Below, in pieces: positions 18,050-27,536 of a DNA stretch of 64,000 nucleotides. The first letter of the stretch is position 1. Each line of letters starts with the position of its first letter. The notes under the pieces were generated by a model that saw only the letters and a list, made by a program, of their open reading frames with translations, did not search any database and was not told where the DNA came from. This stretch comes from Flavobacteriaceae bacterium UJ101 (GTDB taxonomy: Bacteria; Bacteroidota; Bacteroidia; Flavobacteriales; UJ101): positions 1,746,501 to 1,810,500 of the forward strand of contig CP016269.1 in NCBI GenBank assembly GCA_001880285.1. The letters run 5' to 3'. The position numbers and the translations under genes were made by a program.

Positions 18050-18175
18050 GTTATTGTTTTCAAGGGAGATAAATTGAATAATTTGTCACAAAATTTGAAA
18101 TAATGATATTTTTTTTAGAAATTGGTCAGATGGTTTATAATAATCAGGTATAAAATTTAACAATATATAAAAGTT

Positions 18176-19975
18176 ATGACGAAAAACACTGTGGGCTTTA
18201 TTTTAGCTATTTTTTTAGTTTCAATTGGCTATTCTCAAGAATTAAAAGTTAAACATACGGTAACAGATGATAGTTCAGAAATTGGGACTGCCAGAATCAA
18301 GCTCGAGGTAGAAGGAGGGACGCCACCTTATACCTATCACTGGGATAAAGCTAGCGTTGGATTAAATCAAAGTGAGGCTTCAGGATTATCTGAAGGAACC
18401 CAATATCACATAAAAATTGTTGATGCTAAAGGAATAGAAAAAAAGGAAGCAATTAAAATTCCTATTAACTCATTTGCAGAATCAGTGAGCTCTAAATTTA
18501 CTCCTTTAGTTGCTTTTTTAGATAAAGTTCTATTTTTTGATCCTTTTACTGCTTTTTATGATAATCAAGTACGAGACCATAATGGAGAGGTTGTTCTAAA
18601 TCCAAATGGAACCCCTCAGACTATTAAAATACCATTTTTAGTAATATGGTTGGTTTTAGGAGCATTATTTTTAACACTTAGGATGGGGTTTATTAACCTT
18701 AGAGGGATACGTCATTCTTTTGATTTGGTTAGAGGACAGTATGATGATCCTAGTGCACCAGGACAGGTTACCCATTTCCAAGCTTTAGCAACCGCTGTTT
18801 CTGGAACGGTTGGTTTAGGTAATATTGCAGGAGTTGCAGTTGCGATTGCTACGGGAGGTCCAGGAGCTACCTTTTGGATGATTTTAGCAGGTTTTATGGG
18901 GATGTCTATGAAATTTGTAGAATGTACCTTAGGGGTTAAATATCGTGATATTGCACCAAATGGTAAAGTATATGGAGGGCCAATGAACTATCTAAGTAAA
19001 GGGTTTGAAAAACGAGGTTTTGGAAAAATTGGAAAAGTACTTTCAATAATATATGCTGTAGTGGTTATTTTAGCAGCTTTTGCTGCGGGATCTATGTTTC
19101 AATCCAATCAGGCAGCTGCACAAGTGGCAAATGCTTTTACAACCGTTGATCCTAGTACAGTAAAGTTGGGAACGGGAATTGTAATTGCTATTTTAGTGTT
19201 TATTGTAATTGTAGGAGGAATTAAAAGTATAGCCAATGTAACAGATAAGGTAGTTCCAGCTATGGCAGGAATGTACATCATCATGTGCTTAGGAGTTATC
19301 TTTGCTAATATAGGTGAAGTAGGAAATGCTTTTGGGGTAATCTTTGATGGAGCTTTCTCTTCAGAAGCAATGTACGGTGGTTTTCTTGGAGTGATGATTC
19401 AAGGATTTAGACGTGCAGCTTTCTCTAACGAAGCTGGATTAGGATCTGCTTCTATTGCCCATTCTGCTGCTAAGACTAATCATCCAGTAAGTGAAGGGTT
19501 TGTAGCACTTTTAGAACCTTTTATTGATACGATTGTAGTGTGTACATTAACTGCTTTAGTATTAATATTTTCAGGAGTTTATACCGATGCTTCCGTATCA
19601 GGATCTGCTATGACTGCAAAAGGGTTTGGGACAGTGTTTGGAAGTGTTTCAAACGTTTTGATAACCATTGCGATTTTCCTTTTTGCTTTTTCAACGATTA
19701 TTACATGGTCATATTATGGAGTGAAAGCAACTGCTTATTTATTTGGAGATTCTAAATTTATAAACCTGGGGTTTAAAATAACCTTCGTTCTTACAGTAGT
19801 TTTTGGCGCAGTAATCGGTTTAGGTGCTGTAGTTGATTTTGCAGACATGATGTTTTTATCATTAGCTTTACCTAACTTGATAGGATTGTACTTGATGTCA
19901 GGAGAGGTTGCCTCTGATTTGAAAAAATATTTATCAAAAGTAAAAACAGGAGAAATTCAAAAAACAAAAAAATAA
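18176..19975 (+). CDS. Sodium/alanine (AgcS/AlsT family) symporter with an N-terminal exported Ig/SprB-like domain
   Basis: From about residue 150 the protein is a typical AGCS amino acid:cation symporter. The signatures are VSGTVGLGNIAGVAVAIATG, GGPMNYLSKGFEKRGFG and RRAAFSNEAGLGSASIAHSA, with about ten TM helices. It is unusual at the N-terminus: a signal-like MTKNTVGFILAIFLVSIGYSQ and then a soluble beta-rich segment (about 22-95). That segment contains VEGGTPPYTYHWDKAS, which resembles the GG-x-PPYTY start of SprB/PKD-like repeats of Bacteroidota surface proteins. At 599 residues it is 100-150 longer than a plain family member. It probably imports alanine or glycine with Na+. The HhH gene follows after 18 bases. 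Confidence 0.9.
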   Translation: MTKNTVGFILAIFLVSIGYSQELKVKHTVTDDSSEIGTARIKLEVEGGTPPYTYHWDKASVGLNQSEASGLSEGTQYHIKIVDAKGIEKKEAIKIPINSFAESVSSKFTPLVAFLDKVLFFDPFTAFYDNQVRDHNGEVVLNPNGTPQTIKIPFLVIWLVLGALFLTLRMGFINLRGIRHSFDLVRGQYDDPSAPGQVTHFQALATAVSGTVGLGNIAGVAVAIATGGPGATFWMILAGFMGMSMKFVECTLGVKYRDIAPNGKVYGGPMNYLSKGFEKRGFGKIGKVLSIIYAVVVILAAFAAGSMFQSNQAAAQVANAFTTVDPSTVKLGTGIVIAILVFIVIVGGIKSIANVTDKVVPAMAGMYIIMCLGVIFANIGEVGNAFGVIFDGAFSSEAMYGGFLGVMIQGFRRAAFSNEAGLGSASIAHSAAKTNHPVSEGFVALLEPFIDTIVVCTLTALVLIFSGVYTDASVSGSAMTAKGFGTVFGSVSNVLITIAIFLFAFSTIITWSYYGVKATAYLFGDSKFINLGFKITFVLTVVFGAVIGLGAVVDFADMMFLSLALPNLIGLYLMSGEVASDLKKYLSKVKTGEIQKTKK

Positions 19976-19993
19976 TCTTTAAAAAGAAATAAA

Positions 19994-21037
19994 ATGAAAA
20001 AGCTAAAACCCCATTTCGATTTTAATAGAGAGAATCGAAATGGGGTTTTGCTATTGTTGGTTATTTTATTTTTAATACAGATAGGAATATGGTGTTATCA
20101 ACCAGATTTTTCTGAAAAGGAACCTACGGAAAATCAACTTGCACAAATAGAATCATTGCAAGAAAAATTAGAAAATACAGTTGAACCTAAAGTTGTATAT
20201 AAAAAAGTAGATCCTAATCATTTAAATAAAAAAGATTGGATTTCTTTAGGTTTTAGTGAAAAGCAAGCACAGATTATTTTAAAGTATAAAGCAAGTTTAG
20301 GATCTTTTTCAAGTTTAGAAGAAGTCAAACAATGTTATGTGATTTCAGATGAAAAATTTGAAGAATTAAAACCTTATCTATTTTTTACGAGTAATTCCAA
20401 ACAAAAGAATCATAAAAAGATTAAGCAGTCAAAGTTGAATTATTTTAACCCTAATAAATTAAGTGAAAAAGAATGGATGAATTTGGGGTTTAGTAAAAAG
20501 CAAGCAGCGGTTATTATAAAATACAAAAAAAGTCTTGGAGGTACATTTTATACAAAGGCAGAAATACAAAAATGCTTTGTTATTTCAGATAAAGTTTTTC
20601 AAGAAATAGAACCGTGGATCGTTTTTGATAAAGCAAAAAAAGAAGTAAAAGTAAATCATAGGGATTTGAATCGTTGTGATATAAGTACATTAGTGACTCA
20701 AGGAATTTCTCCTAAAGAAGCACAACGAATTATAAATTACAGAAATGCTTTAGGAGGCTTTTATAATTGGGAGCAATTAAATGATATACAGGTTTTACCA
20801 CAGAAAATTAAAGAGTTAGAAGATGAATTAATGCTTGTTTCTTCGGTAAAAAGAATGAATGTGAATAAAGAAGCACTTTATATTTTGAAAAAACATCCGT
20901 ATATTACCCAAGAATTTGTTGATTTTTTAAAAAATAGTCGAGAAAACCATATTAAATTCTCATCTTTTCAAGAAATTCAAAATATATATGAAAAAAAGCA
21001 GTTAAATAAATTATTAGAAGAATATTTGTCATATTAA
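19994..21037 (+). CDS. ComEA-like membrane-anchored helix-hairpin-helix protein
   Basis: The 347-residue protein has an N-terminal KPHFDFNRENRNGVLLLLVI anchor and one TM helix (about 16-35). Four degenerate helix-hairpin-helix units of about 60-75 residues follow. The recurring core is LGFSEKQAQIILKYKASLGS, LGFSKKQAAVIIKYKKSLGG, or QGISPKEAQRIINYRNALGG, each followed by a helix ending in Pro-x-(I/L). ComEA-type HhH domains bind DNA without sequence specificity, and in transformable bacteria draw DNA into the periplasm. A DNA-uptake role is family inference. The first codons include a perfect 17-bp inverted repeat (20005-20049). It sits between the symporter (18 bases) and the acyl-CoA dehydrogenase (16 bases). 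Confidence 0.82.
   Translation: MKKLKPHFDFNRENRNGVLLLLVILFLIQIGIWCYQPDFSEKEPTENQLAQIESLQEKLENTVEPKVVYKKVDPNHLNKKDWISLGFSEKQAQIILKYKASLGSFSSLEEVKQCYVISDEKFEELKPYLFFTSNSKQKNHKKIKQSKLNYFNPNKLSEKEWMNLGFSKKQAAVIIKYKKSLGGTFYTKAEIQKCFVISDKVFQEIEPWIVFDKAKKEVKVNHRDLNRCDISTLVTQGISPKEAQRIINYRNALGGFYNWEQLNDIQVLPQKIKELEDELMLVSSVKRMNVNKEALYILKKHPYITQEFVDFLKNSRENHIKFSSFQEIQNIYEKKQLNKLLEEYLSY
20005..20049 (+). other. 17-bp perfect hairpin inside the first codons of the HhH gene, terminator-like
   Basis: The arms AAAACCCCATTTCGATT and AATCGAAATGGGGTTTT pair without mismatch around an 11-base loop. They start 11 bases after the A of the HhH start codon and 29 bases after the symporter stop. The right arm ends GGGGTTTT, so it looks like an intrinsic terminator for the symporter gene that doubles as coding sequence. 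It could also control translation of the HhH gene. The encoded residues (KPHFDFNRENRNG) look like the ordinary family N-terminus, so the ORF is real. Confidence 0.6.
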
Positions 21038-21053
21038 AAAAAATAAAGAAAGC

Positions 21054-22193
21054 ATGAATTTCGATCGATCCGAATCTCAAAAAATGATTGCAGAATCTGT
21101 AAAAGCATTTGCAAATCAACATATCTTACCAAATTATCGTAAATGGGATAATGAAATGATTTTTCCCGTTGAACTATTTAAAAAATTAGGAGAACAAGGA
21201 TTGATGGGTGTTTTGGTTCCGGAAGAATTAGGTGGTTCTGGACTTTCATATTTTGAGTACATTGATATTATTGTAGAATTATCTAAAGTAGATCCTTCAA
21301 TTGGTTTAAGTGTTGCAGCACATAATTCATTATGTACCAACCATATTTTAACCTTTGGTAATGAGGAACAAAAGAAAAAATGGATACCAAAACTTGCTTC
21401 TGGAGAATGGATTGGAGCTTGGGGGTTAACTGAGCATAACACAGGTTCTGATGCAGGAGGAATGGCAACTACTGCTGTTAAAGATGGGGACTATTGGGTA
21501 ATAAATGGAGCTAAAAATTTTATTACACATGCTATTTCAGGTGATGTGGCGGTTGTAATCGTTCGAACAGGGGAAAAAGGAGATTCTCATGGGATGACTG
21601 CTTTTGTGATTGAAAAAGGAACTCCAGGGTTTTCTTCTGGTCAAAAAATAGATAAATTGGGAATGAGAGCATCAGAAACTTCAGAATTGTTATTTGATAA
21701 TGTTCGAGTACCTGATGAAAACCGTTTAGGTGAAGTTGGAGAAGGGTTTGTACAATCCATGAAAATATTAGATGGTGGTCGTATTTCAATTGGAGCATTA
21801 GGGCTAGGAATAGCAAAAGGAGCCTACGAGGCATCTTTAAAATATGCGAAAGAAAGAGAACAATTTGGAAAGCCAATTGGGCAATTTCAAGCCATAGGGT
21901 TCAAATTAGCAGATATGTTGACTAAAATTTCAGCAGCTGAATTGTTATTATATAAAGCAGCACATCTAAAAGAAAAAGGAGAAAGGATGACAAATGAAGG
22001 AGCAATTGCAAAAATGTATGCTTCAGAAATTAGTGTAGAAATCTCTACCGATGCTGTTCAAGTACATGGAGGGTATGGTTATACCAAAGATTTTCCAGTA
22101 GAAAAATTTTACCGTGATTCAAAGCTATGTACTATTGGTGAAGGTACAACAGAAATTCAAAAACTAGTTATTTCAAGAAATATCATGAAGTAA
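21054..22193 (+). CDS. Acyl-CoA dehydrogenase (short/medium-chain type)
   Basis: The 379-residue flavoenzyme performs the FAD-dependent alpha,beta-dehydrogenation of acyl-CoA in fatty-acid or branched-chain catabolism. The visible signatures are GAWGLTEHNTGSDAGGMATT (signature 1 region), QFGKPIGQFQAIGFKLADM, and QVHGGYGYTKDFPVEKFYRD (signature 2). The C-terminal GEGTTEIQKLVISRNIM carries the catalytic glutamate position of butyryl-CoA-type enzymes. The exact chain length preference cannot be read. It ends with a clear terminator. Confidence 0.93.
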   Translation: MNFDRSESQKMIAESVKAFANQHILPNYRKWDNEMIFPVELFKKLGEQGLMGVLVPEELGGSGLSYFEYIDIIVELSKVDPSIGLSVAAHNSLCTNHILTFGNEEQKKKWIPKLASGEWIGAWGLTEHNTGSDAGGMATTAVKDGDYWVINGAKNFITHAISGDVAVVIVRTGEKGDSHGMTAFVIEKGTPGFSSGQKIDKLGMRASETSELLFDNVRVPDENRLGEVGEGFVQSMKILDGGRISIGALGLGIAKGAYEASLKYAKEREQFGKPIGQFQAIGFKLADMLTKISAAELLLYKAAHLKEKGERMTNEGAIAKMYASEISVEISTDAVQVHGGYGYTKDFPVEKFYRDSKLCTIGEGTTEIQKLVISRNIMK

Positions 22194-22213
22194 AATAAAT
22201 ACGATATTAATTT

Positions 22214-22254
22214 AAAGGCTATTGTACCATTGTTGTGGTGTGATAGCCTTTTTT
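22214..22254 (+). terminator. Terminator of the acyl-CoA dehydrogenase gene
   Basis: AAAGGCTAT pairs with ATAGCCTTT around a 20-base loop, and a run of T follows. It starts 20 bases after the stop codon. Confidence 0.85.
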
Positions 22255-22356
22255 GTTGTAAATAATCTACAATACAAGGGGTTTAATCTAAAAAATTACA
22301 ATGAATAACGATTGTATAATAAATTTATTAATCAACATGGTAAATAAACTTAGAAT

Positions 22357-23802
22357 ATGAAGCATTTTTTATTTTTTATAATTTTATTCAATAGTATTTT
22401 TATAGAAGCACAATATTTGCCTACAGATGATTTTGATAATGATGGTGTGATAAATTCAGTAGATATTGATGATGATAATGATGGTGTTTTAGACTTTACA
22501 GACTCTTTAGATGTTTGTGACGTATCTGGAGCATTCCCGCCAATAACATTTGTAAATGGTCCTGTAATTACTAATGATGGGCAAACAGAAGATGTAGATG
22601 GGGTAGGAAATGGTGAAACTGCTTTGTATACAACTGCTGGAACTTTTAACGGTGTAGTTTTTGACGTGCAATTTAAAGTTTTAAGTGCGTCTCATAACCC
22701 TGGTTTTGCTATAGCGAGTGGTACTGATGATGCAAGAATTGGTCTTAATGGAGGAACGAGTGGTGGAAATTCAACTCGTAGAGCCTCTGTTTTGGTAGAG
22801 TTTTTTGAAACAGGAACCACTACACCTCTTAGTGTAGATGCATCACTTCGAATTGCGGATTTAGATCGTTTGACTTATGGTACAGATCCAGCAACACGTT
22901 ATGAGCAATTAACAGTGTATTCAAGTCAAATAAATGCTTATGTAGTTGAGAATCCAACAACTTTAGACATAACACCTCAGGATAGTAATACCAAATACCG
23001 ATTTAGAGCAACAGAAAATGATGCAGCACCTCCAGGTGATGAACCTGATAAGGCAGTTCAATTAAATTTTGTTGGAGAATCTTCTTTCCAAATTGATTTT
23101 TTGCATCGTACAGAAACAAATGCAGGAGTTTTTCAAATTGATGGAAATTCTTTAGATGGATTTTTTTCAAATCCAGATTGTACCGTAATCAGTTCTGAAA
23201 TTGTTGACTTAGATACCGATGGAGATGGAATTTCAAATCGATTTGATTTAGATAGTGATGGAGATGGGTGTACAGATGCAAATGAATCGAATGTTTTAAG
23301 TGCTACTGGGAGTCCAACTCTAATTTTTGGAAATGTTGTGAACGGAAATGGAGTAGTGAATACAACAATTCCAATTTCAGATGCTTTAGTACAAGGAACT
23401 TATAATGCTTCAAATGGATTTGCAGATGCATTGCAAACAGCAGGTGATGGAGTTTTTACAGGATCGTATACATATGCATCAAAAGCATTGGTTCCAAATG
23501 CAAATGGTTGCGTATGTTATCAACCAGGAGTTTCAGGGACAGGTGTTGCAGGAGATATGGTTGGGGTTAGTTCACTTAATAGAACTTCTGTTTCAGATAC
23601 TGGTAGTTGGCCTCATACAGTTGAAAATGGATTTTTAGTATTAGAGTCAAAGGAAAAAGGATTGGTTTTGCCAAGAATAGTAAGTCCAGAGTCCATAACA
23701 TCGCCTATTCAAGGAATGATAGCTTTTGATACAGATGATAATTGTGTCAAAATGTATGATGGATCAAATTGGGGATGTATAGTGCAAGCATGTGTAAATT
23801 AA
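22357..23802 (+). CDS. Secreted protein with calcium-binding TSP3-like motifs and a C-terminal surface module
   Basis: The 481-residue protein has a signal peptide (HFLFFIILFNSIFIEAQ). Two thrombospondin-type-3 / DxDxDG clusters follow: DFDNDGVINSVDIDDDNDGV near residues 27-46, and DLDTDGDGISNRFDLDSDGD near 286-305. Between them is a beta-rich domain. The last about 55 residues (VLESKEKGLVLPRIVSPESI, then GMIAFDTDDNCVKMYDGSNW, CIVQACVN) form a module that recurs in the next gene and in two genes at 47 and 52 kb. I do not recognise a specific function; a Ca2+-binding exported surface protein is the best description. No type IX sorting domain was seen. It is 12 bases upstream of its partner gene. 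Confidence 0.75.
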   Translation: MKHFLFFIILFNSIFIEAQYLPTDDFDNDGVINSVDIDDDNDGVLDFTDSLDVCDVSGAFPPITFVNGPVITNDGQTEDVDGVGNGETALYTTAGTFNGVVFDVQFKVLSASHNPGFAIASGTDDARIGLNGGTSGGNSTRRASVLVEFFETGTTTPLSVDASLRIADLDRLTYGTDPATRYEQLTVYSSQINAYVVENPTTLDITPQDSNTKYRFRATENDAAPPGDEPDKAVQLNFVGESSFQIDFLHRTETNAGVFQIDGNSLDGFFSNPDCTVISSEIVDLDTDGDGISNRFDLDSDGDGCTDANESNVLSATGSPTLIFGNVVNGNGVVNTTIPISDALVQGTYNASNGFADALQTAGDGVFTGSYTYASKALVPNANGCVCYQPGVSGTGVAGDMVGVSSLNRTSVSDTGSWPHTVENGFLVLESKEKGLVLPRIVSPESITSPIQGMIAFDTDDNCVKMYDGSNWGCIVQACVN

Positions 23803-23814
23803 AATAGGATAAGT

Positions 23815-24306
23815 ATGAAAAATATAATATTAATAGGTGTTATTGTTTTGTCAAATGTAATGTTATCACAAGTTGCTATTGGAAAAACTTCAGTAGATGG
23901 AGATGGATTACTTGATTTTGCATCAGGAACAACAAAAGGAATTGTTTTGCCAAAAGTAACAACATTAACTCCTCAAGTAGGATCTTTAGTTTTTGACGCG
24001 GTAGATAAAAAAGTAAAACTGTATAATGGTGAATGGATTGATTTGTCCATAAATGAAGGAGCTGTGGATACATCAGATCAAGATCCTTATTCAGAAGAAG
24101 GAGGAACTATGATAATTGGATCTGAGACTACTTCAGCAACGGGTGTTTTAGTGCTAGAATCAACAACAAAAGCACTTATTTTGCCTAAGATAGCTTCCCC
24201 TCATTTAAATGTGAAAAATCCTTCCCCAGGAATGATTTGTTATGATACAGATAAGGATTTGTTAGCTGTTTATAATGGATTAGAATGGGCTTTTTGGAGA
24301 AAGTGA
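23815..24306 (+). CDS. Small exported protein with two copies of the surface module
   Basis: The 163-residue protein has a signal peptide (NIILIGVIVLSNVMLSQ) and two copies of one module. The first has LLDFASGTTKGIVLPKVTTL, then GSLVFDAVDKKVKLYNGEWI (about residues 30-78). The second has VLVLESTTKALILPKIASPH, then GMICYDTDKDLLAVYNGLEW (about 110-160). The pattern is KG(I/L)xLPK, a short spacer, G(S/M)xxxD, then V(K/Y)xYNG-x-W. Such modules are frequent in exported hypothetical proteins of Weeksellaceae-type bacteria. The function is unknown. It is probably co-transcribed with the preceding gene and ends at a strong terminator. Confidence 0.75.
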   Translation: MKNIILIGVIVLSNVMLSQVAIGKTSVDGDGLLDFASGTTKGIVLPKVTTLTPQVGSLVFDAVDKKVKLYNGEWIDLSINEGAVDTSDQDPYSEEGGTMIIGSETTSATGVLVLESTTKALILPKIASPHLNVKNPSPGMICYDTDKDLLAVYNGLEWAFWRK

Positions 24307-24326
24307 TATAAATCTGAATAAAAAAT

Positions 24327-24374
24327 AAATCCAAGGTAAGATATTTTGTTAAATTGACTACCTTGGATTTTTTT
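24327..24374 (+). terminator. Terminator of the 22.3-24.3 kb surface-protein operon
   Basis: AAATCCAAGGTA pairs with TACCTTGGATTT (12 bp), and at least seven T end the second arm. It isolates the ribosomal cluster from the upstream operon. Confidence 0.88.
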
Positions 24375-24417
24375 ATGAAAAAAAGATGCTAAACCCTTCT
24401 TTTTAAGCTAAAAACCT

Positions 24418-24448
24418 TTTGTTTATTAAGAAAAAATCACTAAGTTTG
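24418..24448 (+). promoter_or_regulatory. Promoter of the ribosomal protein cluster (TTTG-N19-TAAGTTTG)
   Basis: TTTG (24418-24421) and TAAGTTTG (24441-24448) match both Bacteroidota sigma-A elements, with the typical 19-base spacing. This is the best promoter match in the window. The predicted start is about 24455, giving a leader of about 60 bases. Confidence 0.8.
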
Positions 24449-24456
24449 CACCCGCT

Positions 24457-24480
24457 AAATAGTGTAAATGTATACTATTT
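24457..24480 (+). other. Leader hairpin upstream of rpsL
   Basis: AAATAGTGTA pairs with TATACTATTT (10 pairs including one G-U) with an AATG loop, right at the predicted transcript 5' end. It could protect the mRNA end or bind a ribosomal protein such as S7 or S12. It has no terminator tail. Confidence 0.5.
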
Positions 24481-24516
24481 GGCTGTATATCAATGAATTA
24501 AATATATTTTAATAAT

Positions 24517-24891
24517 ATGCCTACTATACAACAGTTAGTAAGAAAAGGAAGAGCCACAAATGCTAAGAAGAGCAAATCGGCTGCTTTGCAGGCATGTCCT
24601 CAAAGACGTGGTGTATGTACTCGTGTATATACAACAACGCCTAAAAAACCAAACTCAGCAATGCGTAAAGTTGCCAGAGTAAGGTTGACGAACGGGAATG
24701 AAGTGAACGCCTACATTCCAGGGGAAGGACATAATTTGCAAGAGCACTCGATAGTATTAGTACGTGGAGGAAGGGTAAAAGATTTACCAGGTGTTCGTTA
24801 TCATATCGTTCGTGGAGCGTTAGATACAGCAGGAGTTGAAGGTCGTACTCAGAGAAGATCAAAGTATGGAACTAAACGTCCTAAAAAATAA
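24517..24891 (+). CDS. rpsL: 30S ribosomal protein S12
   Basis: S12 sits at the decoding centre and controls accuracy. The 124-residue protein has [20 protein letters not shown] and the streptomycin-region [20 protein letters not shown]. The lysine of TTPKKPNS, where resistance changes usually fall, is the wild-type residue. It is the first gene of the cluster, behind the best promoter of the window, with rpsG 21 bases downstream. Confidence 0.99.
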   Translation: MPTIQQLVRKGRATNAKKSKSAALQACPQRRGVCTRVYTTTPKKPNSAMRKVARVRLTNGNEVNAYIPGEGHNLQEHSIVLVRGGRVKDLPGVRYHIVRGALDTAGVEGRTQRRSKYGTKRPKK

Positions 24892-24912
24892 TCATTAAAT
24901 ACGTAAAGACAG

Positions 24913-25389
24913 ATGAGAAAGTCAAGAGCAAAAAAGAGACATATATTACCTGATCCTAAGTTTAATGATCCTTTGGTAACACGTTTTGTAAACATGTTAA
25001 TGTTGCATGGTAAAAAAAGCGTAGCTTTTAAATTATACTATGATGCATTAGATATTGTAGAGCAGAGAAAAGAAGATGAAGAAGTGTCTGCTGTAGATAC
25101 TTGGAAAAAAGCATTAGAAAATGTAATGCCACACGTAGAAGTTCGTTCTCGTCGTGTTGGTGGTGCTACCTATCAAATTCCAATGCAAATTCGTCCAGAT
25201 CGTAAGATCTCAATGGCGATGAAATGGTTGATAAAATATGCGAAAGCTAGAAATGAGAAATCGATGTCTCAAAAATTAGCAGGTGAAATTTTAGCAGCAG
25301 CCAAAGAAGAAGGTGCAGCTGTAAAAAAGAAAACCGATACGCATAAAATGGCGGAAGCAAACAAAGCATTCTCACACTTTAGATTCTAA
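24913..25389 (+). CDS. rpsG: 30S ribosomal protein S7
   Basis: S7 nucleates assembly of the 30S head and contacts the E-site tRNA. The 158-residue sequence has [20 protein letters not shown] at the start and [20 protein letters not shown] in the RNA-binding beta-hairpin region. It lies between rpsL and fusA in the conserved str order, with 5 bases to fusA. Confidence 0.99.
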   Translation: MRKSRAKKRHILPDPKFNDPLVTRFVNMLMLHGKKSVAFKLYYDALDIVEQRKEDEEVSAVDTWKKALENVMPHVEVRSRRVGGATYQIPMQIRPDRKISMAMKWLIKYAKARNEKSMSQKLAGEILAAAKEEGAAVKKKTDTHKMAEANKAFSHFRF

Positions 25390-25394
25390 TAACG

Positions 25395-27518
25395 ATGGCA
25401 AAAAGAGATTTAAAATTTACAAGAAATATTGGTATTGCTGCGCATATTGATGCTGGTAAAACCACTACGACTGAACGTATTTTATTTTACACAGGTCGTT
25501 CTCATAAAATTGGTGAAGTACACGACGGTGCTGCAACAATGGACTGGATGGAGCAGGAAGCTGAAAGAGGTATTACCATTACTTCTGCTGCAACTACTTG
25601 TGTTTGGAATTTCCCAACTGAAAATGGAAAGCCAACCGCAGATGCAAAAGGATATCATTTTAACATTATTGATACTCCGGGTCACGTTGATTTTACAGTT
25701 GAAGTAAACCGTTCATTACGTGTATTAGACGGTTTAGTGTTCTTGTTTTCAGCAGTTGATGGAGTTGAGCCTCAGTCAGAAACAAACTGGCGTTTAGCAG
25801 ATAACTATAAAGTTCCTCGTATGGGATTCGTTAATAAAATGGATCGTCAAGGAGCTGATTTCTTAAATGTGTGTAAACAAGTAAAAGAAATGTTAGGGTC
25901 TAACGCAGTTCCAATTTGTTTGCCAATCGGTTCAGAAGAAGATTTTAAAGGAATTGTTGATTTAGTGAAAAATCAAGCTATTGTATGGCATGATAATACA
26001 CAAGGAGCTACATTTGATGTAGTAGAGATTCCTGAAGATATGAAAGCGGAGGTAGAAGAATACCGCGCATTATTGATCGAAGAAGTAGCAGGATATGATG
26101 AAGGTCTTTTAGAGAAATTTATGGAAGATCCAGATTCAATTACTGAAGATGAAGTACATAATGCTTTACGTGCTGCAACATTAGATATGTCAATCATTCC
26201 TATGTTAGCAGGTTCTGCATTTAAAAATAAAGGAGTTCAACACATGTTGGATTGTGTATGTCGTTATTTACCTTCTCCATTAGATAAAGAAGCAATTGAC
26301 GGTACAGATCCTAAAACAGATGAGCCTATTTTAAGAAAGCCTTCTTATGATGAGCCATTTTCAGCATTAGCATTTAAAATTGCTACGGATCCATTCGTAG
26401 GTCGTTTAGCCTTTTTCCGTGCTTATTCTGGTAACTTAGATGCTGGATCATATGTATTAAATAACCGTTCTGGAAATAAAGAGCGTATTTCTCGTATCTT
26501 CCAGATGCACTCTAATAAACAAGAGCCAGTAGAATCTATTGGAGCTGGAGATATTGGAGCGGCTGTAGGTTTTAAAGATATTAAGACAGGAGATACATTA
26601 AGTGCTTTAGATGCACCTATTATTTTAGAATCAATGGATTTCCCTGATCCGGTAATTGGTATTGCTGTTGAACCAAAAACAAAAGCAGATGTTGATAAGT
26701 TAGGGATCGCTTTAGGTAAATTAGCTGAAGAAGATCCGACTTTCCAAGTTCGTACAGACGAAGCATCAGGTCAAACGATCATCTCAGGTATGGGTGAGTT
26801 ACACTTAGACATTATTGTAGATCGTTTAAAAAGAGAATTTAAAGTTGAAGTTGATCAAGGTCAACCTCAAGTAGAATATAAAGAAGCATTCACTCGTCCT
26901 GCTGATCACCGTGAAGTTTATAAGAAACAATCAGGAGGTCGTGGTAAATTTGCTGATATTGTATTTACAATGGAACCTGCAGAAGAAGGTAAAACAGGAT
27001 TAGAATTTGTGTCTGAAATCAAAGGAGGAAACATTCCAAGAGAATTTATTCCTTCAGTTGAAAAAGGATTTAAAGAAGCGATGAAAAACGGTCCTTTAGC
27101 AGGTTATGAAATGGATTCATTAAAGATTACATTAAAAGATGGTTCTTACCACCAAGTGGATTCAGATCAATTATCATTCGAATTGGCAGCTAAATTAGGA
27201 TATAAAGCAGCAGCTAAAGCAGCTGGAGCTGTAATTCTAGAGCCAATGATGAAATTAGAAGTGATTACTCCTGAAGAAAACATGGGAGATATTGTTGGAG
27301 ATTTAAACAGACGTCGTGCTATCGTTAACGGTATGGACGATAAAGCAGGTGCAAAAGTAGTTCGTGCAGATGTTCCATTATCTGAAATGTTTGGATATGT
27401 TACATCATTAAGAACATTGTCTTCAGGTAGAGCAACGTCAACAATGTCGTTCTCACACTATACTGAAGCTCCATCAAATATTCAAGAAGAAGTGATTAAA
27501 GCTTCAAAAGGAGAATAA
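25395..27518 (+). CDS. fusA: Translation elongation factor G
   Basis: EF-G is the GTPase that drives translocation. The 707-residue protein has the P-loop [20 protein letters not shown], switch I with [29 protein letters not shown], and the NKMDRQGAD specificity motif. Domain IV includes [10 protein letters not shown] and the tip region. Unusually for bacteria in general, but usual in Bacteroidota, tuf does not follow; rpsJ comes directly after 18 bases, joining the str and S10 operons. Confidence 0.99.
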   Translation: MAKRDLKFTRNIGIAAHIDAGKTTTTERILFYTGRSHKIGEVHDGAATMDWMEQEAERGITITSAATTCVWNFPTENGKPTADAKGYHFNIIDTPGHVDFTVEVNRSLRVLDGLVFLFSAVDGVEPQSETNWRLADNYKVPRMGFVNKMDRQGADFLNVCKQVKEMLGSNAVPICLPIGSEEDFKGIVDLVKNQAIVWHDNTQGATFDVVEIPEDMKAEVEEYRALLIEEVAGYDEGLLEKFMEDPDSITEDEVHNALRAATLDMSIIPMLAGSAFKNKGVQHMLDCVCRYLPSPLDKEAIDGTDPKTDEPILRKPSYDEPFSALAFKIATDPFVGRLAFFRAYSGNLDAGSYVLNNRSGNKERISRIFQMHSNKQEPVESIGAGDIGAAVGFKDIKTGDTLSALDAPIILESMDFPDPVIGIAVEPKTKADVDKLGIALGKLAEEDPTFQVRTDEASGQTIISGMGELHLDIIVDRLKREFKVEVDQGQPQVEYKEAFTRPADHREVYKKQSGGRGKFADIVFTMEPAEEGKTGLEFVSEIKGGNIPREFIPSVEKGFKEAMKNGPLAGYEMDSLKITLKDGSYHQVDSDQLSFELAAKLGYKAAAKAAGAVILEPMMKLEVITPEENMGDIVGDLNRRRAIVNGMDDKAGAKVVRADVPLSEMFGYVTSLRTLSSGRATSTMSFSHYTEAPSNIQEEVIKASKGE

Positions 27519-27536
27519 TCTTAAAAGGTACAAGCA

